From an uncultured bacterium (GTDB taxonomy: Bacteria > Verrucomicrobiota > Kiritimatiellia > RFP12 > UBA1067), in assembly GCA_902761035.1 (NCBI GenBank), contig CACWIW010000003.1, forward strand, positions 64,508-103,165: DNA of 38,658 nucleotides, given 5' to 3'. Shown piece by piece: positions 1 through 6,834 of the stretch (its first letter is position 1; every line of letters starts with the position of its first letter). Under the pieces are notes generated by a model. That model worked only from the letters and a program-made list of their open reading frames with translations, was not told the origin of the DNA and searched no databases. A program made the translations under genes and the position numbers.

Positions 1-824
1 ACACCATCGGCGACGTCGAGCTTGAGCAGGCGTACCTCGAGGCGTGGAACGCCAAGGAATCGAAGAAGCCGCCGGAGAAGCAGAAGATCATCGACCTCGC
101 GACTGCGCAGAAGACTCTCCGCACGAAGCGCATCTACTTCGGCGGCATGATGGTTCGCCTCGGGCGCGTGGATGGTCTGGTGGCGGGCTCCATCGCCTCC
201 ACCGGCGACATGCTGCGCGCGGCGTTCCACACGCTCGGCACGCAGAAGGGCGTGAAGACCGCGTCCAGCTGCTTCATCATGGACCTCAAGGCGCCCACGC
301 CGTCCGGCGACAGCGTGCTCGCGTTCGGCGACTGCGCGGTGATTCCCAACCCCACGGCGGAGCAGCTCGTGGATATCGGCCTCTCCACGGCCCAGACGTA
401 CCGCGACCTCACCGGCAACGAGCCGCGCGTCGCGTTCCTCAGCTTCTCCACCAAGGGCAGCGCGGCGGGCGAGCTTGTAGAGAAGGTGCAGAAGGCGGTG
501 GAGCTTGCGAAGCCGGTGTTCGCGGAGAAGGGCATCGCGATGGACGGCGAGCTCCAGTTCGACGCGGCGATCGTGCCGGAGGTGGGCGCGCTCAAGAACA
601 AGGGCGGCGCGATCCAGGGCAATGCGAACGTATTCATCTTCCCGGACCTCCAGGCCGGCAACATCGGCTACAAGATCGCGCAGCGCCTCGGCGGCGCGGT
701 TGCGATCGGCCCGAACCTGCAGGGTCTCGCGAAGGCGATGAACGATCTCTCGCGCGGCTGCTCCGCCGAGGACATCGTGGGCACCATCTGCGTGACCCTT
801 TTACAGGCACAGGCCAAGAAGTGA
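1..824 (+). CDS. pta: Phosphate acetyltransferase, 3' part (start lies outside the window)
   Basis: The open frame runs in from the left edge (first full codon at base 3) and stops with TGA at 822-824. Phosphate acetyltransferase exchanges acetyl-CoA and acetyl phosphate, the step before acetate kinase in acetate fermentation, in the cytoplasm. The visible C-terminal 273 residues match the PTA_PTB family: a segment around MVRLGRVDGLVAGSIASTGD, then FGDCAVIPNPTAEQLVDI, RVAFLSFSTKGSA, the GELQFDAA motif, NANVFIFPDL and the C-terminal GPNLQGLAKAMNDLSRG. An internal ATG at 147 is not the start, because the family alignment continues upstream of it. No acetate kinase gene follows. A CTAG repeat array begins only 5 bp after the stop codon. 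The family assignment is secure. The full length and the presence of an N-terminal regulatory domain cannot be seen. Confidence 0.93.
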   Translation, partial: TIGDVELEQAYLEAWNAKESKKPPEKQKIIDLATAQKTLRTKRIYFGGMMVRLGRVDGLVAGSIASTGDMLRAAFHTLGTQKGVKTASSCFIMDLKAPTPSGDSVLAFGDCAVIPNPTAEQLVDIGLSTAQTYRDLTGNEPRVAFLSFSTKGSAAGELVEKVQKAVELAKPVFAEKGIAMDGELQFDAAIVPEVGALKNKGGAIQGNANVFIFPDLQAGNIGYKIAQRLGGAVAIGPNLQGLAKAMNDLSRGCSAEDIVGTICVTLLQAQAKK

Positions 825-829
825 GGCTA

Positions 830-914
830 CTAGAAAAGCTAGAAGTGCTAGATTGGCTAGAAAATCTAGGGATGCTAGATTAGCTAGGGAAACTAGAAAA
901 GCTAGAAGTGCCAG
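830..914. repeat. Nine-copy CTAG array, 9-bp period, between pta and kdsD
   Basis: CTAG occurs at 830, 839, 848, 857, 866, 875, 884, 893 and 902, exactly 9 bp apart, followed by a degenerate CCAG at 911. The five bases between CTAGs vary (AAAAG, AAGTG, ATTGG, AAAAT and so on). Read on the minus strand it has the same form as the arrays in uvrA and purL, for example CTAGCACTTCTAG. It fills the whole space between the pta stop and the kdsD start, including the usual ribosome-binding region. The plus-strand frame NCT-AGN-NNN is open and in phase with kdsD. Confidence 0.95.
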
Positions 915-927
915 AAAAAGAAAAGCC

Positions 928-1971
928 ATGACCACTGAAAGCCAGATTGCGCGAGCGAAGGAGGTCTTCGACATTGAGATCGAAGGCCTTCGGCGCGTGC
1001 GCGACTCGCTGGGCGAATCCTTCACGCGCACGATCGCGCTGATGCAGGATGCGCTTGCGCAGGGCGGCAAGGTGGTTGTGTCGGGCGTCGGCAAGAACCT
1101 GCACGTCGCGGAGAAGATGAGCGCCATCTTCGCCTCGACGGGGGTCAATTCCATCGTACTCAATCCCGTGCAGGCGATGCACGGCGACCTCGGGATGACC
1201 GGGGCGAACGACGTGCTGCTCGCGCTCTCGTTCAGCGGCGAGAGCGAGGAAGTGGTACGCCTCATCCCCGCTGTGCGACGTCACGGCCTCAAGGTGGTGG
1301 CGCTCGTGGGCAATCCCGCGTCCACGCTCGCGAAGCTCGCGGACGTCGTGCTTGAGATCCCCTGCGGCAAGGAGGCGTGTCCGTTCGGCATGGCGCCGAC
1401 GAACTCGACGACGGCGACGATGGCGATGGGCGACGCGCTTGCGATGGTTATGATCGACGTGCAGGCGTTCGACCGCGAGCGGTACGCGCTCAACCATCCG
1501 GCGGGCGCGATCGGCCGCGCGCTCGTGCTGAAGGTCTCCGACATCATGCGCACGGGCGAGCGCTGCGCGAGGGTCGCGCCCGAGACGACGGTGCTCGATA
1601 CGCTCCTCGCGATGACGAAGGCGCAGGGCGGGTCGGCCGTGGTGGTTAATCCCGACGGCACGCTCGCGGGCATCTTCACCGACGGCGATTTCCGCAGGCG
1701 GATCGCAGAGGCGGCGCGCGCGGGGCGCGCGCCCTACCAGGCGGAGAATGCGGCCGAAAGCCCAGATGGCCAAACTGCGTTTGGCCTCTCCACGCCGGTC
1801 TCGGCCGTGATGACGGCGAAACCCCTTTACATTCGCGACGATGCCTACGCCGCCGACCTCTTGAAGGTCTTCGAGCGTCGGCGCATCGACGATCTCCCTG
1901 TTTGCGATGCGGCCGGGCGGGTGCTCGGCTTGGTCGACATTCAGGATTTGCCCAAGATGAAGGTTTTATGA
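928..1971 (+). CDS. kdsD: Arabinose-5-phosphate isomerase (KdsD/KpsF family)
   Basis: This 347-residue cytoplasmic enzyme interconverts ribulose-5-phosphate and arabinose-5-phosphate, the first step of Kdo synthesis for lipopolysaccharide. An SIS sugar-isomerase domain occupies roughly residues 35-170 (GKVVVSGVGKNLHVAEKM, MHGDLGMTGANDVLLALSFS, PTNSTTATMAMGDALA, HPAGAIGR). Two CBS domains follow, starting near VSDIMRTGE and TPVSAVMTAKP. I chose the ATG at 928. An in-frame TTG at 853 would add 25 Arg-rich residues encoded only by the CTAG array. The start has no clear Shine-Dalgarno sequence, because the array occupies that position. Between the CBS domains, about 25 residues are encoded by two palindromic elements (1713-1738 and 1768-1786), which makes the protein a little longer than the roughly 328 residues of E. 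coli KdsD. With lpxA in the same window it indicates an LPS-making outer membrane. Confidence 0.92.
   Translation: MTTESQIARAKEVFDIEIEGLRRVRDSLGESFTRTIALMQDALAQGGKVVVSGVGKNLHVAEKMSAIFASTGVNSIVLNPVQAMHGDLGMTGANDVLLALSFSGESEEVVRLIPAVRRHGLKVVALVGNPASTLAKLADVVLEIPCGKEACPFGMAPTNSTTATMAMGDALAMVMIDVQAFDRERYALNHPAGAIGRALVLKVSDIMRTGERCARVAPETTVLDTLLAMTKAQGGSAVVVNPDGTLAGIFTDGDFRRRIAEAARAGRAPYQAENAAESPDGQTAFGLSTPVSAVMTAKPLYIRDDAYAADLLKVFERRRIDDLPVCDAAGRVLGLVDIQDLPKMKVL
1713..1738. repeat. 26-nt hairpin element (9-nt arms, CTACC tail) inside kdsD
   Basis: The arms GGCGCGCGC and GCGCGCGCC are perfect complements around a GGG loop and are followed by CTACC. A 27-bp stretch (1712-1738) recurs identically at 14267-14293 in the mannosyltransferase gene, in a different reading frame. 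Related copies with changed but still pairing arms are at 14299-14324 and, inverted, at 35481-35506. It lies in the linker between the two CBS domains. Confidence 0.85.
1768..1786. repeat. 19-bp palindrome GGCCAAAC-TGC-GTTTGGCC inside kdsD
   Basis: This is a perfect 8-bp inverted repeat with a 3-nt TGC loop, preceded by GAT. The same element, with one compensatory base-pair change (C-G to T-A), lies in valS at 31616-31634. Both copies are in the same reading frame and encode Asp-Gly-Gln-Thr-Ala-Phe. In kdsD it falls just before the second CBS domain. Confidence 0.85.
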
Positions 1972-1977
1972 TACAAT
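1948..1977 (+). promoter_or_regulatory. Candidate promoter of the pilus/secretin cluster
   Basis: TTGCCC at 1948-1953, an 18-bp spacer, and TACAAT at 1972-1977 preceded by TGA make a sigma70-type promoter with an extended -10. It overlaps the 3' end of kdsD. A strong ribosome-binding site, AAGGAGG at 1992-1998, follows 8 bp before the ATG at 2007. Confidence 0.6.
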
Positions 1978-2006
1978 AATCTACACACCCCAAGGAGGAA
2001 GAAAAA

Positions 2007-2762
2007 ATGATGACCAAGAAAATTCTCTGTTTCGCGCTTGCGTGCGCGTGTGTTGCAACTGTTTCCGCGCAGTCTTCGCGGCGCAGCGGCTATCGTAACA
2101 GCAGCCGGAACGCCCGTACAGAGGCCGAGGAGGCGCAGGACAAGATGGACGCGAAGGTGAAGATCAGCCAGATGCCGAGCATCGGGCCGCAGTCGCTCGT
2201 CATGGCGCCCGGGCTCAACGCGCAGGGCGGACTCCAGCCGATCACGAAGAAACGCCGCCAGTGGGGCGTCTATGACATGACGTACCGCACGCAGCAGAGG
2301 TGGACGGAGGAGCTCACGGTCAACTGGTACGTGCTGTGCGATACCTCCAAGGCGAAGGAGAAGGACAAGTCGAAGGCCGCGAAGCGCCTGCCGCCCTACG
2401 TCTACTACACGCTCGTGACCCGCTACGTGAACATCCCCGAAGGCGACCACCGCTCCTGCTCGTGCCTGCCTCCGTCGTTCATCGAGCGCTACGGCGAGCC
2501 CGTGGTCATTTCCTGCGAGATCGTCACGTCCGCCGGCAAGCTGCTGGACGGCGAGACGGTGGTCAACAGCTTCCAGTGGGTGAGGCCCGGCAAGATCTCC
2601 GAGGAGACGAAGACCGAGATGGAATGGTGGAACAACGACAAGATCATCAACGCGAAGGACAAGGCGGGCGAGCCGATGATCGAGGTCCGCCAGGGACTCG
2701 TCGACCGCTCCAAGACGCCTTTCTGGCTCGTCAACAACGCCGACTACGAGGCAATCCAGTAA
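2007..2762 (+). CDS. Small secreted protein heading the pilus/secretin cluster (Amuc_1102-like position)
   Basis: This 251-residue protein has a signal peptide (MMTKKILCFALACACVATVSA, probable cut before QSS), so it acts outside the inner membrane. Residues about 22-50 are Ser/Arg/Asn-rich and probably disordered. The rest looks like one compact domain with many beta-type stretches (ELTVNWYVLCDTS, PYVYYTLVTRYVNIPEGDH, EPVVISCEIVTSAGKLLDGE, TPFWLVNNADYEAIQ). I recognise no catalytic motif. It is first in a run ending with a secretin, the same relative position as Amuc_1102 of Akkermansia, a pilus-associated protein with an immunoglobulin-like fold. The homology is inferred from gene order and size. 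The ribosome-binding site AAGGAGG at 1992-1998 and the upstream promoter make it the likely first gene of the operon. Two ATGs (2007, 2010) are possible starts. Confidence 0.75.
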   Translation: MMTKKILCFALACACVATVSAQSSRRSGYRNSSRNARTEAEEAQDKMDAKVKISQMPSIGPQSLVMAPGLNAQGGLQPITKKRRQWGVYDMTYRTQQRWTEELTVNWYVLCDTSKAKEKDKSKAAKRLPPYVYYTLVTRYVNIPEGDHRSCSCLPPSFIERYGEPVVISCEIVTSAGKLLDGETVVNSFQWVRPGKISEETKTEMEWWNNDKIINAKDKAGEPMIEVRQGLVDRSKTPFWLVNNADYEAIQ

Positions 2763-2781
2763 AGCATATTAGGTTTCTGAA

Positions 2782-4557
2782 ATGTCCCGCATCCTCACCC
2801 TCAACATTGGCGCGTCGAAGGCAACGCTGGCCGAATACGCGCTGAGCGGCAAGCGGAACCTCACGCTCACCGCGTACGGCAGCGCCGATTTGCAGACCGT
2901 CGACGTGAACGACGCGATGTCCATCGCCGCGTCGCTGCCACCGATCATTTCGCAGATAATGCGCGAGACGGGCATCCACCCGGCTCCGCTTGTCGTGTCG
3001 CTTGGCGGGCAGATGGTCTTCCCGCGCTTTGCGAAGATCGCGCCTGTCGGCGACGCCGCGAAGCTAGAGCAGCTCGTCCAGTACGAAGTCGAGCAGAACG
3101 TGCCGTTCCCGATCGACGAGATCGTGTGCGACCACCAGTTCCTCGGCACGTCGGCGGACGGCGACATGGCGACGATGATCGTGGCGGCTAAGCTGGACGG
3201 CGTGCGCGCGGTGACAGATGCCGTGGCGTCGGTCGGCCTGAAGCCGGCCGTCGTGGACGTCTCGCAGATGGCGGTGCTGAACGCGCTGCGCTACGCGAAT
3301 CCGGGGCTTGCGGGCAGCAATGTAGTTCTCGACATCGGCGCGAAGACCACGAACCTGATCCTCGTCGAGGACGAGAAGATCTACACGCGGTCCATTCCGT
3401 ATGCCGGCAACACCATCACGAAGGAGATCGCGCAGACGTTCGGCTGCTCGTTCGATGAGGCGGAGCGTCTCAAGCAGGAGCGCGGGTACGTGTCGCTCGG
3501 CGGCGTCACGGAGGACGAGGACGAGATCACGGACAGGGTGTCCAAGATCATCCGCACCGTGCTCACGAGGCTGCACGCCGAGATTTCCAGGTCAATCAAC
3601 TTCTACCGCTCGCAGCAGGGCGGCGCCGCGCCGTCGCGGATATTCCTCACCGGCGGTTCCGTGCGGCTCCCGCAGCTCGACGAGTTCTTCCGCGAGACGC
3701 TGCAGGTCGATGTGGAGTACCTCAACCCGTTCACGTCGGTGCGCATTGGCGGGAAGGTCGACGCGGCCGCGCTGGAGGGCGACGCTTTCACGCTCGCGGA
3801 GTCCGTGGGCCTCGCCCTGCGCCAGACGGACGTTTCCGGGCTGATCCGCATAGACCTGATGCCGCCGGAACTCGTGGCGCAGGCGCGGAACGTTCGCCGC
3901 ATTCCGTTCCTTGTGGCTGGTGCGGCAGGACTGCTTGCGGCTCTGGGCCTCGGCATAGTGATGCAGAACCGCGAATGCGCGATTGCAAAGGCGCAGCTGG
4001 AGGAGGTTCAGTCGCAGAACAGCGCCCTTGAGAGCAAGGAGAAGCAGTTGAAGTCCGTGCAGGGGCTGGAAAAGGCCGAGATGGAGAACTGCGACAAGCT
4101 TCAGAAGCTCATGCGGACGCGCGTTGACGCGCTGGCCCGCGTGCGGGCGGTGCAGGCGAGCCTTCTGCCCGGCATGTGGATATCCAAGTGGGAGCACGTG
4201 CCGTCGTCGGGCGGTGACGATTCGGACGGACTTGAAGGCGTCAAGATCGTTGTCTGCGGCTGGAAGGACGCGATGGAAGCCGGCCTGAAAAAATGGAAGA
4301 AGGACTGGGAACAGCTGAACCCGGAACGCAAGGTCGGAAATGTCAACGTTGCGAGGATCATCAAGCAAAAGATCGAGGCGTCCGGAATCGCCGCTCCTGC
4401 CGACGCCGACGCGCAGGGGGGCGAGGCGGTGTCGGTTGAGCTGCAGCCGGGGAAATCCCTGGAGGAGATCACGCTGGCGTTCAAGTTCGCGCCGGTGAAG
4501 TCGATTGATCCCAATGCCCCTGCCAAGAAGAACAAGAACAGGAGGGGAAGGCGGTGA
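2782..4557 (+). CDS. pilM: Type IV pilus assembly ATPase-fold protein PilM with a fused PilN-like C-terminal part
   Basis: Residues 1 to about 350 form the actin-like PilM fold (start MSRILTLNIGASKATLAEY, middle NVVLDIGAKTTNLILVEDEK, GNTITKEIAQTFGCSFDEAE, and the phosphate-2-like motif RIFLTGGSVRLPQLDEFF). PilM sits on the cytoplasmic face of the inner membrane and links the PilN/PilO ring to the pilus motor. The protein is 591 residues, whereas PilM alone is about 350. The extra part holds IDLMPPE, a membrane helix at about 374-393, a coiled coil (about 397-450) and a periplasmic alpha/beta region ending in Lys/Arg-rich sequence. That is the layout of PilN, so this is a PilM-PilN fusion. The start at 2782 follows the previous gene by 19 bp. 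The stop overlaps the next GTG start by 4 bp (GTGA), suggesting translational coupling. Confidence 0.88.
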   Translation: MSRILTLNIGASKATLAEYALSGKRNLTLTAYGSADLQTVDVNDAMSIAASLPPIISQIMRETGIHPAPLVVSLGGQMVFPRFAKIAPVGDAAKLEQLVQYEVEQNVPFPIDEIVCDHQFLGTSADGDMATMIVAAKLDGVRAVTDAVASVGLKPAVVDVSQMAVLNALRYANPGLAGSNVVLDIGAKTTNLILVEDEKIYTRSIPYAGNTITKEIAQTFGCSFDEAERLKQERGYVSLGGVTEDEDEITDRVSKIIRTVLTRLHAEISRSINFYRSQQGGAAPSRIFLTGGSVRLPQLDEFFRETLQVDVEYLNPFTSVRIGGKVDAAALEGDAFTLAESVGLALRQTDVSGLIRIDLMPPELVAQARNVRRIPFLVAGAAGLLAALGLGIVMQNRECAIAKAQLEEVQSQNSALESKEKQLKSVQGLEKAEMENCDKLQKLMRTRVDALARVRAVQASLLPGMWISKWEHVPSSGGDDSDGLEGVKIVVCGWKDAMEAGLKKWKKDWEQLNPERKVGNVNVARIIKQKIEASGIAAPADADAQGGEAVSVELQPGKSLEEITLAFKFAPVKSIDPNAPAKKNKNRRGRR

Positions 4558-5624
4558 GTATGACGAAACAGCAGAAGATCTACGCATGCCTCGGCGGCGC
4601 GGCCGGTCTGTGCGCATTGGCGCTCGGATGGTTTCTCTACAGCGCCTACGCGGATTATCAGGCCGCACTCGAGGGCGATGAGGAAGGTGCGGAGGGGCTG
4701 AGTGCCGCGAAGGAGAAGAACAACAAGTTCTACACGCAGAGCAAGCCCTTCCCCTCGTCCGACTCGATCAAGCAGTTGGAGTCGAACAAGACCGTCTACG
4801 CGGAGTGGATAAACCGGGCTACCGTGCTGGCCGCGCGCGGCGACTGCCCGCCTCCCCCGTCCGACCTTGACGGAACGGTGTTCAAGCAGAACCTGTTCGA
4901 GCAGGTCTCGAAAATGCAGAAGTTCCCCGGCGGCGTGGGCGGGCGCATCTGCTCGGACAAGTTCCTGTTCGGCTTTGAACAGTATCTGGGCGAGGCGGGC
5001 AAGACTCCGGAGACGCTGGAACTCCTGAAGCTCTATGCGCAGTTCGTCACGATCACGAACGTGGTGGACCTGTTCCAGGCGAGCGGCGTGCTCGAGATCC
5101 GGAAGATCGAGCGCGTCGAAATGCAGGAGAATGCGGAGAACGCACAAGCCAGGGGCGGCCAGCGGAACAGGGAAGGCAAGGGCAAGGCGGGGCAGAACGC
5201 CGTCGCCCTGGACCCGAAGCACTTCGACTTCAACCTGGAGTTCGTCGTAAGCGCATCGTCTTTCGTGAAGGTCCTCAACGGCCTGGCGAAAAGCCCGCGG
5301 TTCTATGTCGTCAGCAATCTCAGCTTCGAACAAGAGGGCGAGTCGCTCAAGGCCCGTCTTGACCGGGTCGACTCGGCGTCGTCGGGCGGCAACTCGTCGT
5401 CCAGGGAGCGACGGTCGCGGGGGCGGGACCGGAGTCGGGAGAACAATGAAGAGATCGCGAGCGGCATCGTGACCAATCCTGAGACAACGCCGATTCTCGT
5501 GCGCATGAAGCTTTCGGCCTACGATTTCGGGAAGAACAGGGCGCAGGTGGAAGCCGCGCTTGCGGAGGCCGAGGGCGCATCTTCCAAGAAGGATGCCGCA
5601 TCTTCCAAGAAGGAGGGCAAATAA
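4554..5624 (+). CDS. PilO-like inner-membrane protein, positional counterpart of Akkermansia Amuc_1100
   Basis: This 356-residue protein has an N-terminal membrane helix (about residues 10-31), a helical/coiled region rich in Lys and Glu (about 35-75), and two predicted alpha/beta halves (about 85-190 and 215-345) joined by a charged linker. It ends with a twice-repeated Ser-Lys-Lys tail. This is the plan of PilO and of Amuc_1100, the Akkermansia membrane protein known for its effects on the host. The assignment rests on architecture and gene order, as no diagnostic motif exists. Its role would be to align the inner-membrane ring (PilM/PilN side) with the secretin. I chose the GTG at 4554 over the ATG at 4560 because GGAGG at 4541-4545 gives better spacing. 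The gene overlaps pilM by 4 bp, and its TAA shares a base with the next ATG. Two Ser/Arg-rich low-complexity stretches near residues 278-298 are probably disordered. Confidence 0.75.
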   Translation: MSMTKQQKIYACLGGAAGLCALALGWFLYSAYADYQAALEGDEEGAEGLSAAKEKNNKFYTQSKPFPSSDSIKQLESNKTVYAEWINRATVLAARGDCPPPPSDLDGTVFKQNLFEQVSKMQKFPGGVGGRICSDKFLFGFEQYLGEAGKTPETLELLKLYAQFVTITNVVDLFQASGVLEIRKIERVEMQENAENAQARGGQRNREGKGKAGQNAVALDPKHFDFNLEFVVSASSFVKVLNGLAKSPRFYVVSNLSFEQEGESLKARLDRVDSASSGGNSSSRERRSRGRDRSRENNEEIASGIVTNPETTPILVRMKLSAYDFGKNRAQVEAALAEAEGASSKKDAASSKKEGK

Positions 5625-6775
5625 TGGCTGTCGCCAAGAAGAATTTCTTTAAGGACCATTACGACTGGCTAGTCGCAATCGCCGGACTGGTCCTCTTGGT
5701 GGGCGTTGGCGTCATGTTCGTCTCATCGCTGGATAATTCTCCGGAGGAGGCCCGCGCCGCATGTGCGGCCGAACTCAGGCAGCGTCCGCCTCAGTACAAG
5801 GCCGCCGCCGTGGATCCCGAGATTCTTAAAGTGCTCGGCGAGGCAGAGAGGGATTTCGTGGCGCCGCCCCGGATTGAAGTTCCTAATGACAAGAAGGGAA
5901 GCTTCCTTGCGAGCGAGTGCCGGGTGTACTGCATGAACGTCAACCCCACGAACTTCTGCCACAAGCCGATTCCCTACAAGAGCAAGGAGTGTCCGTTCTG
6001 CCATTTCCCGCAGTTGTCGTCGGAAGATTCGCTGGATGCCGCACGCGGCGGCATGGATGCGGACAAGGACGGCATCCCGGATGCCTGGGAGAGCAAGTAC
6101 GGCTTCAATCCGCTCGATCCCTCAGACGCGAAGCTCGACGCAGACGGCGACACGTTCACGAACCTTGAGGAGTACGAGGCCAAGACCAACCCCAAGAATC
6201 CTGTGTCGCATCCAAACTTCCTCGACTTCCTGACGGTTGCCAGCGAACTGCGCACCGACAAGCTGCCGTTCCTGTTCAAGATGGCAACCCCGCTGCCCAG
6301 CGGGCACCGCTTGACGTTTGAAGTCACCGGCAAGGAATACAGGAGAACCACGACCGCGCTCATCGGCGAGGAGGTCGTCTTCCAGCTCGCGAAGGCCAAG
6401 TTCGTGAAGGGTCGGATGCAGGACGACAAGGTCAAGAGCGGATGGCGCGTGCTGAAGTACGAGAAGAAGGAAGAGCGCGTCGCCAGGAGAGGGTCGGAGC
6501 AGAAGATGACCGTGGACGTGTCCACCGTCGATCTCGAGCGCATAAGCGACAAGCGGGTTGTCACCGCGCAGGTGGGGGCCAAGTCCGTCTCCATAGAGGA
6601 GCAGGTCGACCTACAGTGGAGCCGCGCCGGAGGAAAGAAGCTTACGGTCACAACTGGAACTGAATTCTCGTTGGCGGACCGCAAGTACAAGGTGAAGAAG
6701 TTGGCCAAGGGCAGCAGCGGTTGCGAAGTGACCGTCGTGGACCTGGAAAACAATACCGAAAAAATCCTACGGTGA
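5624..6775 (+). CDS. Inner-membrane-anchored protein with calcium-type repeats and Cys cluster (Amuc_1099-like position)
   Basis: This 383-residue protein has one N-terminal membrane helix (about 14-34) and a large extracytoplasmic part. Cysteines at 99, 103, 112, 123 and 126 form two CxxC-like pairs, suggesting a bound metal or disulfides. Residues 145-156 and 172-183 (DADKDGIPDAWE and DADGDTFTNLEE) are thrombospondin type 3-like calcium-binding repeats, common in secreted PVC proteins. The rest (about 200-383) is two similar beta-rich segments resembling PilP-like secretin partners (GHRLTFEVTGKEYRRTTTAL, KKLTVTTGTEFSLADRKYKV). Its place between the PilO-like gene and the secretin fits a PilP-type connector, which is inference. 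ATG overlaps the previous stop by one base. Confidence 0.75.
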   Translation: MAVAKKNFFKDHYDWLVAIAGLVLLVGVGVMFVSSLDNSPEEARAACAAELRQRPPQYKAAAVDPEILKVLGEAERDFVAPPRIEVPNDKKGSFLASECRVYCMNVNPTNFCHKPIPYKSKECPFCHFPQLSSEDSLDAARGGMDADKDGIPDAWESKYGFNPLDPSDAKLDADGDTFTNLEEYEAKTNPKNPVSHPNFLDFLTVASELRTDKLPFLFKMATPLPSGHRLTFEVTGKEYRRTTTALIGEEVVFQLAKAKFVKGRMQDDKVKSGWRVLKYEKKEERVARRGSEQKMTVDVSTVDLERISDKRVVTAQVGAKSVSIEEQVDLQWSRAGGKKLTVTTGTEFSLADRKYKVKKLAKGSSGCEVTVVDLENNTEKILR

Positions 6776-6804
6776 GACTTGATTTAGGGGCAAGAATCGG
6801 GTAT

Positions 6805-6810
6805 TATAAT
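6805..6810 (+). promoter_or_regulatory. Possible internal promoter before the secretin gene
   Basis: A perfect TATAAT at 6805-6810 sits in the 59-bp gap before the secretin gene. The only -35-like sequence, TTGATT at 6779-6784, is 20 bp away, longer than usual. It could give extra transcription of the large secretin gene. AAGGAG at 6822-6827 is the ribosome-binding site for the ATG at 6835. Confidence 0.4.
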
Positions 6811-6834
6811 GACATCCTTTCAAGGAGCAACTAG

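Noticed and set aside
44..883. Open frame of 279 codons overlapping pta
   Set aside because: It is an out-of-frame shadow of pta with Arg/Gly-rich low-complexity sequence.
830..914. CTAG array as a CRISPR array
   Set aside because: The period is 9 bp with a 4-bp fixed core. There are no 25-40 bp repeats, no spacers and no cas genes.
853..927. Longer kdsD starting at TTG 853
   Set aside because: The extra residues come only from the CTAG array and match nothing in the KdsD family. The ATG at 928 gives a normal N-terminus.
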